From: Isosphaeraceae bacterium
GTDB taxonomy: Bacteria; Planctomycetota; Planctomycetia; Isosphaerales; Isosphaeraceae
Assembly (NCBI GenBank): GCA_031291845.1
Contig: JARLIH010000110.1
Location: forward strand, 1 to 64,000
Direction: 5' to 3'
DNA length: 64,000 bases
Shown here: piece by piece, positions 17,958 through 25,607 of the stretch
Layout: every line of letters starts with the position of its first letter
Position numbering within the stretch: the stretch's first letter is position 1
Program-made: the position numbers and the translations under genes
The notes under the pieces: generated by a model
Database searches by the model: none
What the model saw: the letters and a program-made list of their open reading frames with translations, nothing else
What the model was told of the DNA's origin: nothing

Positions 17958-19247
17958 TCACGCGGCGACAGGCCCGAATAACGATTCCTCGCCCCGCACG
18001 ACGCGGTCGGTGATCGTGTAGGTCTCGCCGGCCGCACGCTCGGGCAGCTCGTACATGATGTCGAGCATCAGCTTTTCCATGATCGAACGCAGCGCCCGTG
18101 CGCCGGTGCCCCGGACCTTCGCCTGGCGGGCGATCTCCTGGATCGCGTCATCGGTGAACGCGAGCTTGGCGTTGTCGAAGTGGAACAGCACCTGGTACTG
18201 CTTCACCAGCGCGTCCTTCGGCTCCCTGAGGATGCGCGCGAGGTCCGCCTCGGAAAGCTGGTTGAGCGTCGTGATCACGGGGAGCCGCCCGATCAGCTCG
18301 GGGATCATGCCGAACCGCTCGAGGTCTTCGGGCGTGACCTGCGCGACGAGCTCGTTGCGCTCCTGCTCGCGGTCCAGGCTCTCGCCGCGGCCGAAGCCGA
18401 TCATCTTGCGGCCGAGCCGCTTGGCGATGATCTCGTCGAGCCCTACGAACGTGCCGCCGCACATGAACAGGACGTTCGTCGTGTCGACCTGAAGGTACTG
18501 CTGCTCGGGGTGTTTTCGCCCCCCCTGCGGCGGCACGTTCGCGACCGTTCCCTCGAGCATCTTCAAGAGTGCCTGCTGCACGCCTTCGCCCGAGACGTCA
18601 CGGGTAATCGAGACGTTCTGCGAAGTCTTGCCGATCTTGTCGATCTCGTCGATATAAATGATGCCGCGCTCGGCGAGCGCGACGTCGAAGTCAGCCTCGC
18701 GCACGAGCTTCAGCACGAGGTTTTCGACGTCTTCGCCGACGTAGCCGGCTTCGGTCAGCGTGGTCGCGTCGCCGATGGCGAACGGCACGTGCAGGCGACG
18801 GGCCAGCGTCTGTGCCAGCGCGGTCTTGCCGCAGCCGGTGGGGCCGATCAGCAGCACGTTGCTCTTCGAGACCTCAACGTCTTTGAGCGTGGGATCGTCG
18901 ATTTCCCGTGTGGGGGCGAACAGCCGCTTGTAATGGTTGACGACCGCAACGGCAAGAGTGCGTTTGACGCGTTCTTGCCCAATGATGTACTCGTCCAGGT
19001 GCGCGACGAGCTCGCGTGGGGTCGGCAGCTTACCCTCGAGCGCGTGTTTCCGATCGTGCTGTGCGAAGATCCCGTCGCATGCCTTTACGCACTCCGCGCA
19101 GACGTGTGCGGACTGGGACCGGAGGGTCTCCTTGACGAGCGCGTTCCCTTCAACCATGGGCCCGGCGTTGGTGGTCGTCCGACCGCAGAAATCGCAATAG
19201 GTTGCGGCGAACCCCTCGCCTTCCTTGCCCCCCGAATGTTGCGTCAC
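17958..19247 (-). CDS. clpX: ATP-dependent Clp protease ATPase subunit ClpX
   Basis: ClpX unfolds tagged proteins and feeds them to ClpP. The GTG at 19247 is preferred because GGGAGAG lies 7 bases upstream and the product (429 aa) then has the usual length. The N-terminal zinc domain (C-x2-C at CDFCG, C-x2-C at CAEC) is followed by the AAA+ core with Walker [13 protein letters not shown], Walker [12 protein letters not shown] and the pore loop GYVGEDVE. Sensor segments [11 protein letters not shown] and [13 protein letters not shown] follow. clpP is not in the window. Confidence 0.95.
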   Translation of the reverse strand: MTQHSGGKEGEGFAATYCDFCGRTTTNAGPMVEGNALVKETLRSQSAHVCAECVKACDGIFAQHDRKHALEGKLPTPRELVAHLDEYIIGQERVKRTLAVAVVNHYKRLFAPTREIDDPTLKDVEVSKSNVLLIGPTGCGKTALAQTLARRLHVPFAIGDATTLTEAGYVGEDVENLVLKLVREADFDVALAERGIIYIDEIDKIGKTSQNVSITRDVSGEGVQQALLKMLEGTVANVPPQGGRKHPEQQYLQVDTTNVLFMCGGTFVGLDEIIAKRLGRKMIGFGRGESLDREQERNELVAQVTPEDLERFGMIPELIGRLPVITTLNQLSEADLARILREPKDALVKQYQVLFHFDNAKLAFTDDAIQEIARQAKVRGTGARALRSIMEKLMLDIMYELPERAAGETYTITDRVVRGEESLFGPVAA

Positions 19248-19303
19248 TATCGTCTCTCCCGGACACGAACCAATAAAACGAGCGGCAACAGGGCTGGAGG
19301 ATG

Positions 19304-19368
19304 ACCACTCGCTTGCGCTTCGTGCTCGTGGCAAACACCCATACTAGCACGAAGCGCAAGCAAGTGGT
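19304..19368. repeat. 26-bp near-perfect inverted repeat
   Basis: The arm 19304-19329 is the reverse complement of 19343-19368 at 24 of 26 positions, with a 13-base loop. The core ACGAAGCGCAAGC gives the TKRKR peptides seen when such repeats are mistranslated. It lies between the start of clpX and the stop of the ABC permease gene. I take it as a dispersed planctomycete palindromic repeat. Confidence 0.8.
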
Positions 19369-19426
19369 TGTCCGGAATCTCTCGCCCTGCGGCGGGTCGT
19401 TGACAAAAAAAGAGCCGACGTGCAGT

Positions 19427-21094
19427 TTAACCCAACCCCCCCGCGCGCCACCAGCGCCAGCGGAACGCGACGTAGGTCACGCCGTAGAGGATGAGGCAGA
19501 GCGGAGGGTAGAGAAGCAGGAACCACGTCCAGACCGGCAGGTCGACCCCCGGGATGAGCGACACGAGCAGGGGAGGCGGAATCTTGGGGGTCTCCGTCGA
19601 GAGGCCGAGGTTCTTGGTCAAGTGCATCGGGATGCTGAACGCCGCCGAGAACGGGCTCGTCACCGTGAACGCGGCCAGCCGCTCTTCCGAGATCGTGGCG
19701 AACTTCTGAAGGTACCAACCCAGGCCGAGCGGGCCGACGAACAGGATCAGGAGCGTCATATAGGTCAGGACCATCGCGACCGACGTCCTGCGCGAGAGTG
19801 CGGAGTAGAGCAGGCCGATCGTCGAGGTGGCGAGGCAGGTCGTCGCGATGATCACCATATAGACGCCCAGTGTCCAGATCCGCCCCCGCAGCTCGGGCAA
19901 GAGGAAGTAGGCCAGCAGCAACTGCTCGGTTAGCAGGAACGTGAGCACGGTCGATACCCGCAAGGCCGCGAGCAGCTTGGCGCTCAGAATTCGCCCCGGC
20001 CGCAGCAGGGTGGTCAACAGCAGGCTCATCGTTTGCCGCTCGCGCTCCTGAGTAATGCTCCCGGCTGAAAAGACGGGACCCACCAGGAGGTTGAACGTGA
20101 TGACGTACGCCACGTAATAACCAGCCTTCTCCGACCGCAAGAAAAGGAGCACGGCCATCAGCGGGATCGACAGAAGCATGCTCACCTGGATGACCACGCG
20201 CAGCATGAGGGTCCCCTGGCTGAAGATCTCGCTGCGCAGCTCTTTGTCGAGCACGGGGTTGGTCCCGTCGGGCATCAAGTCGGCACGCTTCGCCGGGGCG
20301 AACAGCTTGTCGGGGAACAGGTCACGGTCGATCACGACGCCGATGGCGTACTTCATCTCCTGCTCCTCGTCGATCACGACTTCCCCTTCGCTCCCGACGT
20401 CCGGCGGGCGCAGCAGGCGGCGGATGATCACGATACCGAGGACGGCCCAGATCGCGAGGCACCACGGAGGGAGCACCGCGATTGACACGAAATCGCGCAG
20501 CAGCGTGTCCTCCGTGCGCGTCAGGAGCACACAGGCGACGGCGAGCGGCAGAATGACGAGGTAGCTCACCACGAGCGCGGAACTCGTCCGGCGGAAAAAG
20601 CTCGAACAGGCCACACTGAGGAGCCCGAACGTGCCCGCGGCAAGCATGAGCACCAGGTACGCGCGGGTGATCTCCGAGAGCAGGATCCCGCCGAGCAGGA
20701 AGCAGAGGATCATGAGCGGGAGGCTCGACAGGATCAGGATCACGAGGTAGCTGAGCGAGCTGAGCAGCTTGCCGATCAGGATCGTCGCGGGTTGTAGGGG
20801 ACTCGCGAGCAGCATCTCATAAGTGCGCCGTTCCTTCTCGCCGGTGATACTTCCGGCGGCGAACGTGGGGGCCACGAGGGCGACCATGAAGAACTGGCCC
20901 AAAAAAAACAGCTCGAACAAGCGGCGCGCAGTGCCCGAGCCGACCTGCCGAGCCCCTTCGGACCCGCTGGGCCAATAGAAATACACGGCGACGGCGAGGA
21001 AGAGGACGTAGACGAACTGAAGAATGAACGCGCGATTGGATCGCAGGTTCACGAGCAGTTCGCGCGTCAGGACGGGATTATCGCGAAAAAACAT
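19427..21094 (-). CDS. ABC-2 type permease, internally duplicated
   Basis: This 555-residue membrane protein carries two tandem copies of the ABC-2 permease fold. Copy 1 has NPVLTRELL, then EKERRTYEMLLASPLQPATILIGKLL. Copy 2 has NPVLDKELR, then QERERQTMSLLLTTLLRPGRILSAKLL. About twelve hydrophobic helices are visible. It is the membrane part of an exporter whose ATPase is encoded at 21681-22610. The two genes belong to one minus-strand operon but are separated by a decayed element (21095-21680). The substrate is unknown; similar systems occur next to gliding-type or polysaccharide-type exporters. Confidence 0.88.
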   Translation of the reverse strand: MFFRDNPVLTRELLVNLRSNRAFILQFVYVLFLAVAVYFYWPSGSEGARQVGSGTARRLFELFFLGQFFMVALVAPTFAAGSITGEKERRTYEMLLASPLQPATILIGKLLSSLSYLVILILSSLPLMILCFLLGGILLSEITRAYLVLMLAAGTFGLLSVACSSFFRRTSSALVVSYLVILPLAVACVLLTRTEDTLLRDFVSIAVLPPWCLAIWAVLGIVIIRRLLRPPDVGSEGEVVIDEEQEMKYAIGVVIDRDLFPDKLFAPAKRADLMPDGTNPVLDKELRSEIFSQGTLMLRVVIQVSMLLSIPLMAVLLFLRSEKAGYYVAYVITFNLLVGPVFSAGSITQERERQTMSLLLTTLLRPGRILSAKLLAALRVSTVLTFLLTEQLLLAYFLLPELRGRIWTLGVYMVIIATTCLATSTIGLLYSALSRRTSVAMVLTYMTLLILFVGPLGLGWYLQKFATISEERLAAFTVTSPFSAAFSIPMHLTKNLGLSTETPKIPPPLLVSLIPGVDLPVWTWFLLLYPPLCLILYGVTYVAFRWRWWRAGGLG

Positions 21095-21128
21095 GGAAGA
21101 TTCTCACCACAGAGCACACCGACGAAGA

Positions 21129-21680
21129 GAGAAGATTTTACCGCAAAGCTCGCAGAGAACGCGGAGAGAGACCGAGCACAGAGAGAAGAGAAGAACTCGC
21201 ATAATTAAAGGAGGGAGAGCTATTCGCCGAGTCCATTCACGGTCCGCTTTAAGCCTTCGGTGAGCAAGCGAGCGTTAAAGTGTTAAGCAGTAGACCGACT
21301 TTGTAACCGGAGAGTTTCAAGTAGGAGAGAAGCTGGGCTTCGTGAATCGCTAGGAGCTTATCGACTGCCTTCAGTTCCAAGAGGACGCCGCCGTTGATAA
21401 GCAATTCGAGTCCCTTTGTAGACGACCGGCAGTTCTTTTTGCCTCTCCACTGTCAGTCCTCGTTGAACCAGCTCGAACGCAAGGCACGACTCGTACGTCG
21501 ACTCCAGTAAGTCCGGCCCCAGATGCCGATGGACCTCAATCGCGGCCCCAATGATCGTCTCGGTGAGAGCCTTGTAATCTCCGTTGAATCGATCTATGAC
21601 TTACTCCTTATCACTGATACTTCACTCGCTTTTCGCGGTCTTTCTCTCTGCGTCTTCCGCGAGCTCTGCGGTGAAATCTC
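21129..21680. mobile_element. Decayed GxxExxY-type element with terminal inverted repeats
   Basis: The segment 21129-21171 matches the reverse complement of about 21636-21680 over roughly 40 bases with few mismatches (shared core TTTCACCGCAGAGCTCGC-like). Between the arms lies a broken GxxExxY gene. The element sits between the ATPase and permease genes of one operon, where neighbouring genes normally touch. A/G-rich arms of this kind often flank GxxExxY genes; movement by a transposase supplied elsewhere is inferred. Confidence 0.55.
21220..21597 (-). pseudogene. GxxExxY (PDDEXK_3-like) protein, broken
   Basis: Read leftward from 21597, the sequence gives [18 protein letters not shown], then [16 protein letters not shown], the hallmark GxxxxExxY region. 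After PVVYKG the frame is lost and resumes in another frame with [15 protein letters not shown], the PDDEXK-like ELK core. A second shift occurs after VGLLLN, before FNARLLTEGLKRTVNG. The expected start codon is ATA. A short piece before the ELK core appears deleted. With a lost start and two frameshifts the gene cannot make the normal protein of about 125 residues. The family's role is not known; a nuclease-like fold is proposed. Confidence 0.8.
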
Positions 21681-22610
21681 CTAGTTAACGATGCCTTTCG
21701 TAATCATCATAAACACCTCTTCCAAGCTCAGCGGCTCTTCCGCAAACGACTGCACTACCACCCCCCCGCTGATCAGTCGCCCGAGCAGTCGGGCCATGTC
21801 CTCATCCTGCCCCTCGAACTCGGCCGAGAGGGTGTGGTCGTACGACTCGACCAGCCGTACCCCTTCATCGCTGCGGAGGATCCCCGCCGCGCGGTCGACC
21901 GTGTCGTCGAGCACCTTGACCTTCAGCACCCGGTGCGCTCGCAGTTGCCGCTGGATCTCCTGGATCGAGCCGGCCGCCAACAGCTTCCCGCGCTCGATGA
22001 TCCCGATCGAGGTGCAGAAGTCGGCCAGCTCCGACAGGATGTGGCTGGACACGAGGATCGTTTTGCCCATCCCCCGTAGCTCGTTCAGCAGCGCTTTCAT
22101 TTCGAGCCGCGCGCGGGGGTCGAGGCCTGAGGCCGGCTCGTCGAGGATCAGGACCGGTGGGTCGTGAACCAGCGTCTTCGCCAGGCAGAGCCGCTGCTTC
22201 ATCCCCCGCGACAGGCCGTTGACGTAGTCGTCGCGCTTGTGCGTCAGGTCGAGCAGCTCGAGCACCTCGCCGATGATCTTACGGCGGTACGACTGGGGAA
22301 TCTCGTACGCGACGGCGAAGAAGTCAAGGAACTCCCAGACCTTCATGCCGTCGTACACGCCGAAATCGTCCGGCATGAAGCCGATCACCCGGCGCACGGC
22401 CATCGGGTCGTCGACGACGGAGTGGCCGGCGACCGAGGCCGACCCCGAGGTGGGGCGGAGCAGCGTGGCCAGGAACCGGATCGTCGTGCTCTTGCCTGCG
22501 CCGTTGGGGCCGATGAAGCCGAACACCTCTCCCCGGCCGATCGTGAAGCTGAGGTCGTCGACCGCGACGAACTCGCCGTAGCGCTTCGTGAAGTTTCGCA
22601 CTTCGATCAT
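21681..22610 (-). CDS. ABC transporter ATP-binding protein
   Basis: This 309-residue cytoplasmic ATPase has Walker A (GPNGAGKST), signature motif (LSRGMKQRL), Walker B (VLILDEPASGLDP) and the switch His (VSSHI). The C-terminal 80 residues are the extension seen in ABC-2 exporter ATPases of the DrrA/CcmA/GldA group. GAGGAG lies about 11 bases before the ATG. It is downstream of a large membrane-anchored protein gene and upstream of the permease gene, so these form one exporter, though a decayed element now separates it from the permease gene. Confidence 0.92.
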   Translation of the reverse strand: MIEVRNFTKRYGEFVAVDDLSFTIGRGEVFGFIGPNGAGKSTTIRFLATLLRPTSGSASVAGHSVVDDPMAVRRVIGFMPDDFGVYDGMKVWEFLDFFAVAYEIPQSYRRKIIGEVLELLDLTHKRDDYVNGLSRGMKQRLCLAKTLVHDPPVLILDEPASGLDPRARLEMKALLNELRGMGKTILVSSHILSELADFCTSIGIIERGKLLAAGSIQEIQRQLRAHRVLKVKVLDDTVDRAAGILRSDEGVRLVESYDHTLSAEFEGQDEDMARLLGRLISGGVVVQSFAEEPLSLEEVFMMITKGIVN

Positions 22611-22693
22611 CTTCGCACGGTCTCCTCGCTCGGCCTCGGTCCCTGAATCCGGCAGCCGGATGCGGCCGCCGCGTTGTTCGCACTTTGAGGGTC

Positions 22694-25312
22694 CTAACGC
22701 GCGCCCGGTGTGCCGGGCCCCGGGAGGGCTTGTTGTCCCCGTGGACGTCTGCGCAGAGGTTGGCGGATGATCTCTTGCCCGATCCTACGCTCGATGGTCT
22801 CCACCGTGTCGCCGCCGGCCAGACTGTTGTACGCCGCGCCGTCGGGGGAGGGGGGAGGACCATTCCGCAGGTGGACCACCACGGCCGTGAATCCCCGATG
22901 ACGGTCGACCGCCGGCTCGAGCTTGTGTCCTCCCAGGGGGCGAGCCATCCACGCGACGAGGCGAATCTCACCGCTGCTTTCCGGCAGTTTCTCAAAGTGC
23001 TCCGTGAGCGCCTCGAGGACTGGCTTGGGGTCGATCGCCTTGCTCGCCGTGGCTTCGGACGAGCCGCTCTTGGGCGCGACGGTGACGGTGGCGCCGGGAC
23101 CGATGGTGCCGAGGGGGATGACCCTGCGGTCGGAGGGGCCGTTCAGGTCCACGATGACCGCGTCGCGCAGCTCGTAGTCGGTCTCGTTCACGACCCTGCG
23201 CGGACCTTCGTCGGTCGCCAGTCGCACGGTGCCCGAGAGGTTGGTCATCTGCTCGGCCCGGAACATCGCGAGGCTGCGCGGCTGGACCTGGTAGCCTTCG
23301 AGCGCCGGCACGGGAGAGGATCGCCAGGCGGCCGTCGAAACGTCTTCACCGCGGAGGAAGTGGCCCGTGTCCATCGGCAGGGCCAAGGCGGTCGCGTCGT
23401 CCGGAAACGAGACGCTCAAGCGCACGCGGCCTGACGAATAATAGGAGGCGAACCGGCTGACGTGCGCGCGGGGGTATCCTCCCTGGAGCTCCATCAAGTC
23501 GATCTCATCGCACGCGGAGTTGTAACCGACGTCGTATGCCGCGGCCCGCTCCACGACGACCGCGAACCCGAGCGCGAGCGCGGGGATGATAAGCCACGCC
23601 CACTCGCGCCGGCCGAGCACGTAGCGGCAGATCAGCCAGTTCAGCGGCACGAGCGCGATGAGGTACGCGACGATCACCTTCAGGACGAACGACGAACTGG
23701 GGATCTTGATGCCCGACGCGTCCTCGAGCAGCTTGCGGCTGATGGAGGGGAGACCCGACGAGTCGAGCCACTCGGCGACCGGGAGGCTCGGACGCTCGGC
23801 CTCTTCTTCGACAGGCGGAGTGACTCCTTGATTGAAATCTGGCGACAGCGCCGGTTTGGTCGCGGCTATGGGCGGAGCGTCGGCTTGTTCGAGCTCGCGG
23901 TACATCGGCGGTCGTTTCTCGGTCGCGCCGAGGTCGCGGCTGAGCAGGCGATACCAGGACAGTTGAGGGCCCGAGAGGGGTCGGTACGAAGTTGGGTGAA
24001 AGCCCCGTTCGTCGAGGTACGCGCCCGCGACTTTTGGTTCCTCGGGCCGGCGCAGCACCACGCGGCGGACGAACGAATCGAGCCCCGGCCAGCTTGCGAG
24101 CGCGGGGTCGGTGGGGCTGAGGCCGAGCATCAAGATCCGTCCGCGCCCGACACGCTCCTCGACCCCGAGCACGTGCGGGCTCCCTTCGCCGAGCGGGATG
24201 ACCGACGCTCCCGGCCGTGCCGGCCGTAGCGTGGCCAGGTAAACCGGCCGGTTCGATGCGGGGATAATCGGCTTCGGCGCCCCGTAGCGCCGGGAGCGGG
24301 CCTGGGCTTGCTCCAGGGTCAACGGTTCGGGCTGAACCTCGTCGGCCGGCGGCAGTGCCACGGGGGGCGGGTAGGACGCGGCCAGCGGCTCAAGGTCGGA
24401 TTGTTTCAGCAGGACGCTCTCGCCCGTCGGCTCCGCCGGCAAATAAGGCGCAAGGAAGCTGTCCTTGAGGACCTCGTAAGAATCGCCCGCGCCGCCGATG
24501 AAAATCAACTGGCCGCCCCAGTGCAGCCAGTCCAGGAGCGCCTGCCGCTGCGGCACCCGGAGGCGATCCGGCGGCATCGCGTCCCAGATCACGTGACTGA
24601 TCGCGCTCCAGGTCAGCGGGTGACTCGGTAACAGCGGCTTTTCCGGATCGAGCGGCAGGACCAGCCGGTAGTACTTCAGGCGATCGACCTCGTTCGGATC
24701 CTGCCGGTCGACCGATGCCGGGCTGAACGCCTGGTACCGCGCCCACGGCGCATACGCGTCGTTCGACTCTTTGGTCAGGACGACGACGAGCATCTGGTGC
24801 GGCTCGATCTTGCGCAGGGTCGCAGGCCAACCCTCGTCCGCCCGGATGGCGTCGGGACGAACCAATCGCATGTTCAACTCGCGCGGGATGCGCGGGAGCA
24901 TCACTTGAATGGGGATCGCCGCGCGCTGCGCCTTCAATAAGCGGGCATCGCGGAAGTACTCGATCTCGATCGGCATTGCACGGAGCGGGACGGCCTCCGT
25001 CTCGAGAATTCCCGTGTAGTCGTCGTGGTTGGCCCGCATCTCGACGTTCAGGGTGATCCACTGGTTCGCCTTGATGTACGGCAACGCGTCCCAGGGCATG
25101 ACCTGCGAGCGGAAGAACTCGAGCGGCGGGCGGATCTTTTCCTTGTCGAACTTCTTTTTGAGGTCTTCCGTGTCCGAGAGCAGCTTGTTGAGCTGTTCCT
25201 CCGCGGGCGACGCCGCCTGGGACCACGCCCGCGACGCGGGAAGGCACAGAAGCATCAAGCAGAGCCCGAAAAACGTTGCCTTGTGCCGGGCTAAGGGTGC
25301 GCGCGTTAGCAC
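22694..25312 (-). CDS. Large membrane-anchored protein of the ABC exporter operon
   Basis: The GTG at 25312 is chosen because AGGAGG lies 9 bases upstream and a signal peptide follows (ATFFGLCLMLLCLPASRAWSQA). The product has 872 residues. Residues about 30-600 are predicted extracytoplasmic. Two hydrophobic helices near 650-700 (VIVAYLIALVPLNWLICRYVL and WLIIPALALGFAVVV) anchor it, and a second soluble domain of about 150 residues follows. The glutamine-amidotransferase-like segment LDWLHWGGQLIFIGGAG recalls the DUF4350/GldG-like group. It is 83 bases before the ATPase gene, so it is probably an accessory part of the exporter. Confidence 0.75.
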   Translation of the reverse strand: MLTRAPLARHKATFFGLCLMLLCLPASRAWSQAASPAEEQLNKLLSDTEDLKKKFDKEKIRPPLEFFRSQVMPWDALPYIKANQWITLNVEMRANHDDYTGILETEAVPLRAMPIEIEYFRDARLLKAQRAAIPIQVMLPRIPRELNMRLVRPDAIRADEGWPATLRKIEPHQMLVVVLTKESNDAYAPWARYQAFSPASVDRQDPNEVDRLKYYRLVLPLDPEKPLLPSHPLTWSAISHVIWDAMPPDRLRVPQRQALLDWLHWGGQLIFIGGAGDSYEVLKDSFLAPYLPAEPTGESVLLKQSDLEPLAASYPPPVALPPADEVQPEPLTLEQAQARSRRYGAPKPIIPASNRPVYLATLRPARPGASVIPLGEGSPHVLGVEERVGRGRILMLGLSPTDPALASWPGLDSFVRRVVLRRPEEPKVAGAYLDERGFHPTSYRPLSGPQLSWYRLLSRDLGATEKRPPMYRELEQADAPPIAATKPALSPDFNQGVTPPVEEEAERPSLPVAEWLDSSGLPSISRKLLEDASGIKIPSSSFVLKVIVAYLIALVPLNWLICRYVLGRREWAWLIIPALALGFAVVVERAAAYDVGYNSACDEIDLMELQGGYPRAHVSRFASYYSSGRVRLSVSFPDDATALALPMDTGHFLRGEDVSTAAWRSSPVPALEGYQVQPRSLAMFRAEQMTNLSGTVRLATDEGPRRVVNETDYELRDAVIVDLNGPSDRRVIPLGTIGPGATVTVAPKSGSSEATASKAIDPKPVLEALTEHFEKLPESSGEIRLVAWMARPLGGHKLEPAVDRHRGFTAVVVHLRNGPPPSPDGAAYNSLAGGDTVETIERRIGQEIIRQPLRRRPRGQQALPGPGTPGAR

Positions 25313-25607
25313 GGCGATAGGCCTCCTGAATTGCCGGACGGGGACGTGTTCCCAGGACCGATTGCGCCAGACGGGTGACACGCCCGCACTCTTCGACGGG
25401 CGTGGCGCATCTCGCTGGCGGCTCGACCAACGCCCGTCGAAGACCGCGGGGGTGCCACCCAGCTCGGCCATTCCAGGCGAACGTTCACAAACGATGTGGT
25501 CGAATCTACCACGAATGTCATAAGACCGAAAGGGGCCGCCGCATGCCTTGCTGCCACGCGCGCGGCGGGAGTACGCTGGATCGTTTCTCACGGGGCGTAC
25601 ACAGGGA

